Shown piece after piece: positions 8,288 to 16,143 of a stretch of DNA of 64,000 nucleotides. This DNA comes from Conexibacter sp. CPCC 205762 (GTDB lineage Bacteria > Actinomycetota > Thermoleophilia > Solirubrobacterales > Solirubrobacteraceae): NCBI RefSeq assembly GCF_030646155.1, contig NZ_JAUTDN010000007.1:84167-148166 (forward strand). Reading direction: 5' to 3'. Numbering within the stretch: position 1 is the stretch's first letter; every line of letters begins with the position of its first letter. Under the pieces are notes generated by a model. The model was not told the DNA's origin, searched no databases, and was given only the letters and a program-made list of their open reading frames with translations. A program made the translations under genes and the position numbers.

Positions 8288-8321
8288 GTTCGCATTGCGC
8301 CCCGTCGCGCGATATGCGAAC
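8288..8321. promoter_or_regulatory. 34-bp inverted repeat, operator-like (copy 1)
   Basis: The left arm GTTCGCATTGCG and right arm ending ATATGCGAAC frame a 34-bp element between the FAD oxidase stop and the binding-protein gene. A second element of identical length and near-identical arms lies at 21739-21772. The outer 8 bp are exact inverted repeats (GTTCGCAT/ATGCGAAC). It probably controls the transporter genes. Confidence 0.7.
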
Positions 8322-8364
8322 ATCGACATCGCCGTCACTACGGAACCGGAAGCAGGAGAGAGCA

Positions 8365-9297
8365 GTGGATCACGACCAGAGTGCTCCGATCGACGCGCCG
8401 AAGTCGGCCAGTCGCCGGCGGATGCTGCTGGCCAGCGCGGGCATCCTCGCGGCGGGCGCCGCGACCGGCTGCGGGCTCACGAGCAGCGATGACAGCTCGG
8501 CTGACACCGGCAGCAGCAAGGGCGGGTCGAGCTCGAGCGTGCTCGACCGCATCAAGAAGGACAGAAAGGTCCGCTTCGGCGTCGACCTCTCCTTCAAGCC
8601 GCTGCAGTACCGCGACCCGAAGACGAAGGAGCCGACCGGCTATTCGATCGAGGTCTCGAAGCTGCTCGCGGCGGCGCTCGGCGCCGAGCCCGAGTGGGTC
8701 GAGGTTCCCTTCCAGGAGCTGATCGCGGCGCAGTCGGCCGGTCGCTTCGACCTCACCGGCATCCCGGTCGTCAATACCGCCGAGCGCGCGCTCCAGGTCG
8801 GCTTCGCCGCCGCCCCCGCCTTCCTCGAGGGCACCTACCTGTTCAAGCGCAGAGGCCTGAACGTCAGCAACGTCGAGGACCTCAACGACTCCTCGGTCAC
8901 GATCGCGCTGCTGGCCGGCTCGGCCCAGGTCGGCACCGCCAAGCTGCTGTTCCCGAAGGCCAAGCGCAAAGAGCTGCCCGACGACGTCGCGGCCACCTCC
9001 GACGTCACGACCGGCCGCTCGGACGCGCTCTTCATCGGCGACTACGCCGTCGGCGACGCGCGCGCGAGAGGTCTGGAGCTGATCCAGGAGAGACCGGTCG
9101 CGACCGCCTGGAACACGTACTTCCTGCCGCAGGGCGACTTCGCGCTCGCGCAGTTCGTGACGACCTTCCTGCAGCAGAAGGCGAGCGACCTGACGCTCGC
9201 CGGCCTGTGGCAGCAGTTCGTCGCCAGCGAGATCGAGAGATACGGCGTCAAGTCCGCGCCGGTCAAGGACCCCTACCTGGCTGCCGCCTACGCCTGA
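8365..9297 (+). CDS. Amino-acid ABC transporter substrate-binding lipoprotein
   Basis: The 310-residue protein starts with a signal carrying [20 protein letters not shown], ending in a lipobox (ATGC), then a Ser/Gly-rich linker and a SBP_bac_3 domain. Typical family runs are [17 protein letters not shown] and [17 protein letters not shown]. The paired arginines leave Tat export possible. GTG 8365 follows AGGAG; an in-frame ATG at 8314 lies in the operator region and is rejected. It overlaps the next gene by one base (TGATG). Polar amino acids, imino acids or opines are the expected ligands. Confidence 0.88.
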   Translation: MDHDQSAPIDAPKSASRRRMLLASAGILAAGAATGCGLTSSDDSSADTGSSKGGSSSSVLDRIKKDRKVRFGVDLSFKPLQYRDPKTKEPTGYSIEVSKLLAAALGAEPEWVEVPFQELIAAQSAGRFDLTGIPVVNTAERALQVGFAAAPAFLEGTYLFKRRGLNVSNVEDLNDSSVTIALLAGSAQVGTAKLLFPKAKRKELPDDVAATSDVTTGRSDALFIGDYAVGDARARGLELIQERPVATAWNTYFLPQGDFALAQFVTTFLQQKASDLTLAGLWQQFVASEIERYGVKSAPVKDPYLAAAYA

Positions 9298-10085
9298 TGA
9301 GTGCCACGACGACCTCGTCGCTGCTGGAGCTCCAGCAGGTGACCAAGCAGTTCGGCACGACGACCGTGCTCCAGCCGACGGACCTGCAGGTCCGCAGAGG
9401 CGAGGTCGTCTGTGTGATCGGGCCGTCCGGCTCGGGCAAGTCGACGCTGCTGCGCTGCGTCAACTTCATCGCCCCGCCGAGCACCGGCACGATCGTCTTC
9501 GACGGCGCCGAGTACAAGCCGCCGACCGACCACCGCTGGGTGCCCGCGCTCGGGATGAGCGAGGAGAAGCGGCTGACGCGACTGCGCTCGGAGATCGGGA
9601 TGGTCTTCCAGCAGTTCAACGTCTTCCCGCACCTGACCGTGCGCGAGAACGTCGCGCTCGGCTGTCGCAAGACCTGCGGCCTCAGCCGCGCGCAGGCGAA
9701 CGAGCGCGCGCTCGCCGAGCTGACGAGAGTCGGCATGGCCGAGAAGGCCGACGCCTACCCGGAGAGACTGTCGGGCGGGCAGAAGCAGCGTGTCGCGATC
9801 GCGCGGGCGCTGGCGCTGGACCCGAAGCTGATGCTGTTCGACGAGGCGACCTCCGCGCTCGACCCCGAGCTCGTCAACGGCATCCTCGCGATCATGCGCG
9901 AGCTGGCCGAGGGCGGCATGACGATGATGGTCGTGACGCACGAGATGCGCTTCGCGATGGAGGTCGCCGACCGCGTCATCTTCATGGACAGAGGCGCGAT
10001 CGTCGAAGAGGGGACGCCGGAGCAGTTCAAGGCGCCGCAGCACGAGCGCACGCAGACGTTCCTGCGCTCGATCAACCACGGGTGA
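9297..10085 (+). CDS. Amino-acid ABC transporter ATP-binding protein
   Basis: The 262-residue ATPase has Walker [10 protein letters not shown] near residue 40, Q-loop [12 protein letters not shown], the signature [15 protein letters not shown], Walker [13 protein letters not shown] and the switch TH. This is the GlnQ/HisP type. An insert around [20 protein letters not shown] sits before the Q-loop. It overlaps both neighbours and so is coupled to the binding protein and the permeases. Confidence 0.93.
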   Translation: MSATTTSSLLELQQVTKQFGTTTVLQPTDLQVRRGEVVCVIGPSGSGKSTLLRCVNFIAPPSTGTIVFDGAEYKPPTDHRWVPALGMSEEKRLTRLRSEIGMVFQQFNVFPHLTVRENVALGCRKTCGLSRAQANERALAELTRVGMAEKADAYPERLSGGQKQRVAIARALALDPKLMLFDEATSALDPELVNGILAIMRELAEGGMTMMVVTHEMRFAMEVADRVIFMDRGAIVEEGTPEQFKAPQHERTQTFLRSINHG

Positions 10086-10765
10086 TCGCCGTGTTGCCCT
10101 TCGCCTTCGACTACTCGGTCGTCAGCGAGCACAGCGGCGAGCTGCTGCGCGGCCTGCTGCTGACCGTCGAGGTCGCCGCCTGCGGCTTCGCGCTCGCCGC
10201 GGTGCTCGGCCTGCCGCTCGCGCTCGCCGGCCGCTCGCGCACACCGCTGCTGCGGATCCCGGCGACGATGTGGATCGCGCTCGCGCGCGGCGTGCCGCTG
10301 CTGATCGTGATCTTCTGGCTCTACTACGCCGCCGCGCAGGAGGGGCTGTTCAGCCTCACCGCCTTCATCGCCGGCATGCTGTCGCTCGGCCTCACCGGCT
10401 CCGGCTACATGGCCGAGATCTACCGCTCGGCGCTGTCGGCGGTGCCGACCGGCCAGTTCGAGTCGGCCGCGGCGATCGGCCTCTCACGCGCGCAGGCGTT
10501 CCGCGTCGTGATCCTGCCGCAGGCGCTGCGGACCGCGATCCCGCCCGCGATGAACACCTTCGTGATGCTGCTGAAGGGCGCGACGCTGCTGTCGGTCATC
10601 GGCCTCGCCGACATGTTCTACGCGGCCAAGCTCGTCGCGGTGAACGAGTTCAAGCCGTTCGAGCTGTACACCGCCGCCGCCGTGCTCGTGATCGCCGTGA
10701 CGCTCGTCGCCGCGATCGGCTCCGGGCTCGTCGAGCGCCGTCTGTCGAAGGGAGTGCGTCGATGA
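10082..10765 (+). CDS. Amino-acid ABC transporter permease, first subunit
   Basis: The 227-residue integral membrane protein has the HisM/GlnP permease signature: [39 protein letters not shown] and the EAA-like loop [21 protein letters not shown]. About five membrane segments can be read. The GTG start overlaps the ATPase stop (GTGA), and the end overlaps the next permease (ATGA). The two permeases would form the heterodimeric channel. Confidence 0.92.
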   Translation: MIAVLPFAFDYSVVSEHSGELLRGLLLTVEVAACGFALAAVLGLPLALAGRSRTPLLRIPATMWIALARGVPLLIVIFWLYYAAAQEGLFSLTAFIAGMLSLGLTGSGYMAEIYRSALSAVPTGQFESAAAIGLSRAQAFRVVILPQALRTAIPPAMNTFVMLLKGATLLSVIGLADMFYAAKLVAVNEFKPFELYTAAAVLVIAVTLVAAIGSGLVERRLSKGVRR

Positions 10766-11514
10766 CGACGCTGTTTGCGGCGCTCGACTTCGGGCCCGTC
10801 TGGGAGATGCGCAGCGAGCTGCTGAAGGGCATCGGCAACATGGCCCTGATCGCGGTCGTCTCGTTCGCGCTGGCGATCGTCGGCGGCCTGCTGCTGGCCG
10901 GCATGCGCCAGTCGAGATCGCGCCCGATCGCCTGGGGCGGCTTCCTGCTGATCCAGTTCCTGCGCGGCATCGCCCTGTACGTGCTGCTGCTGTGGATGTT
11001 CTTCGGCCTCGCCTCCGCTGGCGGCTTCCAGTTCCAGCCGATCCCGGCCGGCATCCTCGCGCTGTCGCTGCTCAACTCTGCCTACCTGGCGGAGATCTTC
11101 CGCGCTGGCTACGAGGCCGTGCCGACGGGGCAGAAGGAGGCCGCGATGGCCTGCGGCCTGCCGCGGCGGACGTGGTTCTTCCGCATCCACCTGCCGCAGG
11201 TCACGCAGATCACGCTGCCGGCGATGGGCAACGTCTTCGTCGACATCATCAAGGACACCTCGATCCTGTCGGCGATCGGCGTCACCGAGCTGCTGCGCGA
11301 GAGCCAGCGGTGGGCGCAATTCTACCAGCTGCCGTTCGAGTTCTACACGGCCGCCGCGCTGATCTACCTGGCGATCGTGACGCTGGTGACGTTCGGCTGG
11401 CGGCGCCTGGAGAGACGCGCCGGGCGCCACCTGCAGACGCAGGCGACGGTCCGCCGCTCGCGCTCGCTGCTGTTCGGCATCGGCGCGAGATCGGAGACCG
11501 CTCCCGCGCCCTGA
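10762..11514 (+). CDS. Amino-acid ABC transporter permease, second subunit
   Basis: The 250-residue membrane protein pairs with the gene before it: FLLIQFLRGIALYVLLLWMFFG, NSAYLAEIFRAGYEAVPTGQ and the coupling loop KEAAMACGLPRRTWFFRIHLPQ. It has a basic C-terminal tail. It is the last gene of the five-gene plus-strand unit, followed by a strong bidirectional terminator-like hairpin. Confidence 0.92.
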   Translation: MTTLFAALDFGPVWEMRSELLKGIGNMALIAVVSFALAIVGGLLLAGMRQSRSRPIAWGGFLLIQFLRGIALYVLLLWMFFGLASAGGFQFQPIPAGILALSLLNSAYLAEIFRAGYEAVPTGQKEAAMACGLPRRTWFFRIHLPQVTQITLPAMGNVFVDIIKDTSILSAIGVTELLRESQRWAQFYQLPFEFYTAAALIYLAIVTLVTFGWRRLERRAGRHLQTQATVRRSRSLLFGIGARSETAPAP

Positions 11515-11542
11515 CCGTCGGCTCGTTGTCCCCCCGACGCGC

Positions 11543-11577
11543 CCTCGCGCCGCCCCACTCCTCCGGGCGGCGCGAGG
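11543..11577. terminator. Bidirectional hairpin between convergent genes
   Basis: CCTCGCGCCGCCC (11543-11555) is perfectly complementary to GGGCGGCGCGAGG (11565-11577), with a 9-base loop. It lies in the 79-bp gap between the permease gene and the convergent oxidoreductase gene. The symmetry suits both directions. There is no T-run, as is common in high-GC genomes. Confidence 0.7.
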
Positions 11578-11593
11578 TCGTTAACGAGAGGCG

Positions 11594-13402
11594 CTACGGG
11601 CGCTCGGCGATCGCGTCGATCGGGAGCGGCTTGAAGGGGGCGCTGGGGGCGAACAGGTCGTGCTCGTCCAGCTCGCGGCCGGCGGCGCGGGCGCCGACCT
11701 CGGCCAGCAGGCCGCCGCAGTAGCGGCCCTGGCAGCCGCCCATGCCGGCGCGCGTGACGCGCTTGACGGCGCCGATGTGGCCGATGCCGCTGGCGAAGGC
11801 CTCCTGCACCGCGCTCAGCGGCACGTTCTCGCAGCGGCAGATCGGCGTCTGCGGCTCGGCCAGCTGGTCGACCAGGCGCGGCGCCGCGTAGGCGCTCCAG
11901 AGCGCGTGCTGGAAGCGGCGCGCGCGGGCGTGGTCGCGGCGGGCGCTCGCCTCCTCCTGGGCTTGGACGGACCCGAGCGTGCGGCCGAGGCTGCGGGCGG
12001 CGTCGAGGCCGGCGAGCAGGCCGGCGGCCTGGGCGACGCGCGCGCCCCCGATGCCGCCGCCGTCGCCGACGACCCAGAGGTCCTCGACGGAGGTGCGGCC
12101 GTCGCCGTGGCGGTCGACGGCGAAGCCGCCGGCGACCGCGTCGAAGCGGTGGGCGGCGCCGAGCGAGCGCGCCAGCTCGTTGGAGGGCAGGAAGCCGAAG
12201 CCGACGCAGACGGCGTCGACCTCGTAGCTCTTCTCGCTGCCCGCGACCGGCGTGCCGTCGGCGGCGATCTTCGCGACCGTCGCGCGCTGCACGCGGCCGT
12301 CGCCCTCGGCGCGGATCAGCGCGCGGCCGTGCAGGACCGGCACGCGGGCGCGCGCGAGCGCGGCGCCGTAGCCGGCCCCCTGGAGGATCAGGTCGGGCGC
12401 GGCGGCGGCCATCCTGGCGACCGCCGGCAGCCGGCGCGGGTCGGTCAATCTCGCCAGCTCGGCGAGCGCGACGACCTTCGCCCCGCCCTTCACCAGCTCG
12501 GCGGCGACCTGCATGTTGAGCGGGCCGTTGCCGGAGACGAGCACGCGCGTGCCCGGGGAGACCTGGTAGGCGCGCAGCAGCGTCTGCGCGGCGCCGGTGC
12601 TCATCACGCCCGGCAGCGTCCAGCCGGGCAGCGGCACGCCGCGCTCGTAGGCGCCGGTCGCGAGGATCAGCGCGCGCGGGCGCAGCGTGATCTCGCCGTC
12701 GGCGTCGGTCGCCAGCAGCTCGTCGCGGCTCGGTGCGCCCCAGACCTGCAGGCCGCTGCGCAGGTCGACGCCGGCTGCGCGCGCCCGTGCGATCAGCGAA
12801 CGGCCGGAGCGGTACTGCGGGTCGAGCTTGGAGGCGTCGTCGACGAGCGCCTCGGGCGGCTGCTTGTAATACTGGCCGCCGGGCTTGGGCCGCTCGTCCG
12901 CGAGCACCACCGAGATGCCCGCCTCGGCCGCCGCGACCGCCGCCGCGAGCCCCGCCGGGCCGCCGCCGACGACGAGCAGCTCGCAGGCCAGCTCGCGCGG
13001 CTGCTGCTTCGGCCGCGGGGGGATGACGCTCAGCGGGGAGGGCGGCGCGCCGGCGTCGGAAGCGGTCGCGCCGGCGGCGTCGCGCGCGCCGTGCGCGGCC
13101 GCGAGCGAGGCGAGATCGGGCCGCGCCGGCTGGCGATCGACCGTCATGCCGGCCCGCACCGGGGTCATGCAGGCGCGCTGACCGGGCTCGCCGTCGATCG
13201 CGACGAGGCACTCCTGGCAGACGCCCATGCCGCAGAAGAGGCCGCGCTGGTCGCCGTCGAGCGTCTCGCGGCAGGCCAGCTCGCCGGCGGCGGTCAGCGC
13301 GGAGGCGACGGTGTCGGTCGCGCGGGCGCGCAGCGGGCGGCCCGCGAAGGTGATCTCGACCTCGTCGGCGGGGGCGCCGAGGCCGCGGCTGCGGATGCGC
13401 AC
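11594..13402 (-). CDS. [2Fe-2S]/FAD oxidoreductase, sarcosine/opine/hydroxyproline-oxidase alpha-like
   Basis: The 602-residue fusion has three parts. Residues 15-95 are a Fer2 domain with C57, C62, C65 and C78 (GLFCGMGVCQECL). From about 145 there is a pyridine-nucleotide/FAD fold beginning VVGGGPAGLAAAVAAAEAG. A C-terminal BFD-like cluster domain has CRCENV and GMGGCQGRYC. This architecture is known from alpha subunits of opine oxidases and D-hydroxyproline dehydrogenases, which work with a DAO-type beta subunit, here most likely 7114-8271. The start lies 38 bp before a GTTCGCAT site shared with the divergent IclR gene. Confidence 0.82.
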   Translation of the reverse strand: MRIRSRGLGAPADEVEITFAGRPLRARATDTVASALTAAGELACRETLDGDQRGLFCGMGVCQECLVAIDGEPGQRACMTPVRAGMTVDRQPARPDLASLAAAHGARDAAGATASDAGAPPSPLSVIPPRPKQQPRELACELLVVGGGPAGLAAAVAAAEAGISVVLADERPKPGGQYYKQPPEALVDDASKLDPQYRSGRSLIARARAAGVDLRSGLQVWGAPSRDELLATDADGEITLRPRALILATGAYERGVPLPGWTLPGVMSTGAAQTLLRAYQVSPGTRVLVSGNGPLNMQVAAELVKGGAKVVALAELARLTDPRRLPAVARMAAAAPDLILQGAGYGAALARARVPVLHGRALIRAEGDGRVQRATVAKIAADGTPVAGSEKSYEVDAVCVGFGFLPSNELARSLGAAHRFDAVAGGFAVDRHGDGRTSVEDLWVVGDGGGIGGARVAQAAGLLAGLDAARSLGRTLGSVQAQEEASARRDHARARRFQHALWSAYAAPRLVDQLAEPQTPICRCENVPLSAVQEAFASGIGHIGAVKRVTRAGMGGCQGRYCGGLLAEVGARAAGRELDEHDLFAPSAPFKPLPIDAIAERP

Positions 13403-13440
13403 GTCAGCGGCTCCTGGGCGGTCGGGTGAAGCTGTAGAGT

Positions 13441-13479
13441 GTTCGCATAGCGATCATTCGGTGCGACCACCGAACGATT
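13441..13479. promoter_or_regulatory. GTTCGCAT half-site plus inverted repeat, oxidoreductase/IclR promoter
   Basis: GTTCGCAT (13441-13448) matches the left arm of the two 34-bp elements elsewhere in the island. It is followed by ATTCGGT-N6-ACCGAAC, an imperfect palindrome reaching about 13475. The region lies between the divergent genes starting at 13402 and 13557. It is a plausible autoregulatory site for the IclR protein. Confidence 0.5.
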
Positions 13480-13556
13480 GCACATTCCGTCAGTGTCGTC
13501 CATGCCGCAGGAGCGCCCCCCGATGCCCGTGCCCGCCGCTACAGTTCCCCGCCACC

Positions 13557-14384
13557 GTGGCCGCCGCTGACGTTGAACCGGAGGGGACCGATCGCGACTA
13601 CGTCGCGTCGCTCGCGCGCGGTCTCAGCGTGATCCGCGCCTTCAGCAGGTCGCGCCCGTCGATGACGCTGTCCGAGGTCGCCCAGCGCGCCGACATGAAC
13701 CGCGCCGCCGCCCGCCGCTTCCTGCTCACGCTCGTGCGCGAGGGCTACGCGGAGACCGACGGCAAGTACTTCCGCCTGCGCCCGAAGATCCTCGAGCTGG
13801 GCTTCTCCGCGCTCTCCTCGCTGAGCTTCGCGGAGATCGCCGAGCCGCCTATGGAGGACCTCTCGGCCGAGCTGGGCGAGACCTGCCTCGCGGCCGTGCT
13901 CGACGGCGACCTGTGCGTCTACATCGCGAGAGCGTCGGCGTCGCGCGTCGTCTCGGTCGACCTCGACGTCGGCTCGACGCTGCCGGCCTTCACGATGTCG
14001 ACCGGCCGCGTGCTGCTGGCGGCGATGAGCGACGACGAGCTCGACCGCTGGCTGGACGAGTTCCGCCCCGTCAGATACACCGACCACACGGTGATGTCGC
14101 GCGCGAAGCTGCGCGACGACGTCGTCGCGGTGCGCGAGAAGGGCTGGTCGATTGTCGACCAGGAGTACGAGATCGGCTTCCGCTCGCTGTCGGTCCCGAT
14201 CAGGGACCAGGGCGACGCCGTCGTCGCCGCTCTCAACGTCTGCTGCCCGAGCCCGCGCGTCTCGCTGGAGAAGATGCAGGAGGAGTTCCTGCCGGCGACG
14301 CAGGCGACCGCCGCCGAGATCCAGCGCTCGCTGCCGGAGGCCTACCGCCGCCGCGCGAGAGACCTGCGCGTCAGCTCGCGCTGA
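13557..14384 (+). CDS. IclR-family transcriptional regulator
   Basis: The 275-residue protein has an N-terminal winged helix: ASLARGLSVIRAFSRSRP, then LSEVAQRADMNRAAARRFLL. A C-terminal IclR effector domain includes FMST-like TMSTGRVLLAA and VDQEYEIGFRSLSVPIRD. This is the PcaR/CatR-like branch, which often controls aromatic or amino-acid catabolism and may activate. GTG 13557 puts the helix-turn-helix at the usual place. It sits between the oxidoreductase and the operon encoding a second IclR, so it probably governs both. Confidence 0.88.
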   Translation: MAAADVEPEGTDRDYVASLARGLSVIRAFSRSRPSMTLSEVAQRADMNRAAARRFLLTLVREGYAETDGKYFRLRPKILELGFSALSSLSFAEIAEPPMEDLSAELGETCLAAVLDGDLCVYIARASASRVVSVDLDVGSTLPAFTMSTGRVLLAAMSDDELDRWLDEFRPVRYTDHTVMSRAKLRDDVVAVREKGWSIVDQEYEIGFRSLSVPIRDQGDAVVAALNVCCPSPRVSLEKMQEEFLPATQATAAEIQRSLPEAYRRRARDLRVSSR

Positions 14385-14402
14385 CGCGCTCAGCGCGTCA
14401 GC
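14380..14402. terminator. Perfect inverted repeat spanning both stop codons of the convergent IclR genes
   Basis: GCTGACGCGCT and AGCGCGTCAGC (11 bp each) flank a single central C. Both convergent TGA stops (14382-14384 plus, 14392-14390 minus) fall inside the arms. The genes are only 5 bp apart, so this is the only place a shared terminator could be. Its role as terminator is inferred from symmetry and position. Confidence 0.5.
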
Positions 14403-15211
14403 CCCGCCTCGATCCCCGCCGCCGCGCGTCTGAGCGCCGGCAGCAGCAGCTCGCGCGCCTCGCCGACGGTGCGGCGCGCGACGTGGGTCGAGAGGTTAAT
14501 CGCCGCGACCGTCGCGCCGGAGCGGTCGCAGACCGGCACGGCGATCGCCAGCAGACCCTCCTCCAGCTCCTGGTCGACCAGCGCGTAGCCCTGCGCGCGC
14601 ACGCGCAGCAGCTCGGCGCGCAGCGCATCGCGATCCACGATCGTGTTCGGCAGGAAGCGCCGCAGCGTCACCTGCGCGAGGTAGGCGTCGAGCTGCTCGT
14701 CGGGCAGGCCGGCGAGCAGCGCGCGGCCGAGCGCGGTCGCCGCCGCCGGCATCCGCGAGCCGATCGGCACGGTCGCGTTCATGATCGCCGGGCCGGCGAC
14801 GCGCACGACGTAGACGATCTCGTCGCCGTCGAGGATCGCGCCCTCGCTCGACTCCTGCGACTCGCGCACGAGCTGCTCCAGCAGCGGCAGCGCGACCTCC
14901 GGCAGCGACAGGCTGGAGAGGAAGGCGTAGCCCAGCTCCAGCACGCGCGGCGTGAGGCTGAAGAGACGGCCGTCGCTGCGCACGTAGCCCAGCTCGACCA
15001 GCGTCAGCAGGAAGCGGCGGGCGGCGGCGCGCGTGAGGCCGGTGCTGGTGGCGATCTCGGAGGCGGTCAGCGCCGGCGTCTGCGGGCCGAAGGCGCGGAT
15101 GATCGCGAGCGCCCGCTCGACCGACTGGACGAAGTCGCGCGGGCGGGCGGCGGCGGCGTCGTCACCCGCGGGGGCGTCGCCGTTCGCGGGCGCCTCGTCG
15201 CGCCTGCTCAC
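14390..15211 (-). CDS. IclR-family transcriptional regulator (second)
   Basis: The 273-residue protein has a short Ala/Asp-rich lead, then FVQSVERALAIIRAFG, helix-turn-helix LTASEIATSTGLTRAAARRF and an effector domain with TALGRALLAGL and VDQELEEGLLAIAVPV. It shares much of its sequence pattern with the regulator at 13557, suggesting duplicated or partner regulators. Its GTG start overlaps the stop of the dehydrogenase gene (GTGA), so it is the last gene of the six-gene operon. It likely regulates that operon and the divergent aldehyde dehydrogenase. Confidence 0.88.
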   Translation of the reverse strand: MSRRDEAPANGDAPAGDDAAAARPRDFVQSVERALAIIRAFGPQTPALTASEIATSTGLTRAAARRFLLTLVELGYVRSDGRLFSLTPRVLELGYAFLSSLSLPEVALPLLEQLVRESQESSEGAILDGDEIVYVVRVAGPAIMNATVPIGSRMPAAATALGRALLAGLPDEQLDAYLAQVTLRRFLPNTIVDRDALRAELLRVRAQGYALVDQELEEGLLAIAVPVCDRSGATVAAINLSTHVARRTVGEARELLLPALRRAAAGIEAGLTR

Positions 15212-16143
15212 GCGTCCAGCTCCCGCCGCGCGCGCTCCAGCGTCATCAGCGCCTCGTCGCGCCAGGCGACGCGGCGCTCCCACTGCTCCAGCGGCAGCCG
15301 CTCGCGCCGCTCGGCGTCGACCCGCGCGACCAGCGCCGGCGTCCACGGATCGTCCTGGCCGCGCTCGGCGCCCATGCGCGCGTACGCCGGGCCCATCTTC
15401 TCCGCGTGCGAGACGATCCCGCCGCGGGTGTTGAGGTCGACCGTCTCGAACGGGCCGATCAGCGCCCAGCGGCGGCCGAGGCCGTCGCGCATCACGCGGT
15501 CGATCTCCTCCGCCGTCGCGACGCCGTCGCGCACGAGCGCGTAGGCCTCGCGCAGGACCGCGCCCTGGAGACGGTTGAAGAGGAAGCCCTCGACCTCGGC
15601 CGCGACCCGCACCGGCGCCATCCCGGCGCCCGCCATCAGCGCCTCGCAGCGGTCGACCGTCGCTGCCGCGGTGAACGGCGCCGGCACCAGCTCGACCACC
15701 GGCAGCAGGTACGGCGGGTTGCCGGGGTGGGCGATCAGCACACGCGCGCGGCCGGGCAGCTCGGCGGCGAAGCACGAGGCCGGCAGCGCGGAGGAGGAGG
15801 AGGCGAGCGTCGCGCCGGCGTCGGCCAGCATGTCGAGCCGCTCGAACAGCTCCCGCTTCAGCTCGACCCGCTCCGGCGCGCACTCCTGCACGTGGACGGC
15901 GCCGGCGAGCGCGTCGGCGAGGTCCCCGCTCGTGCGCACGCGCGCCGCGACCGTCTGCACCGGCTCGTCGAGCAGGCCGTGCGCACGCAGTCTCGCGAGC
16001 CGCTCGTCCAGCTCGCGCGGAGCGGCCGCGAGCCGGCCCGGGTCGGGGTCGTGCAGCGCGACCGGATGGCCGGCGCGGGCGAAGACGAGCGCCCAGGCGA
16101 CGCCGATCGAGCCGGCGCCGACGATCGCGACCGGCGCGCTCAC
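15208..16143 (-). CDS. 3-hydroxyacyl-CoA dehydrogenase-like NAD-dependent enzyme
   Basis: The 311-residue protein has an N-terminal NAD domain (VAIVGAGSIGVAWALVFARA) and a C-terminal HCDH-type helical domain. The expected catalytic histidine lies in LIAHPGNPPYLLPVVELVP; the helix FLFNRLQGAVLREAYALV follows. Relatives include 3-hydroxybutyryl-CoA, L-carnitine and L-gulonate dehydrogenases, so the substrate need not be a CoA ester. Stop/start overlaps of four bases on both sides place it firmly in the operon. Confidence 0.8.
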   Translation of the reverse strand: MSAPVAIVGAGSIGVAWALVFARAGHPVALHDPDPGRLAAAPRELDERLARLRAHGLLDEPVQTVAARVRTSGDLADALAGAVHVQECAPERVELKRELFERLDMLADAGATLASSSSALPASCFAAELPGRARVLIAHPGNPPYLLPVVELVPAPFTAAATVDRCEALMAGAGMAPVRVAAEVEGFLFNRLQGAVLREAYALVRDGVATAEEIDRVMRDGLGRRWALIGPFETVDLNTRGGIVSHAEKMGPAYARMGAERGQDDPWTPALVARVDAERRERLPLEQWERRVAWRDEALMTLERARRELDA

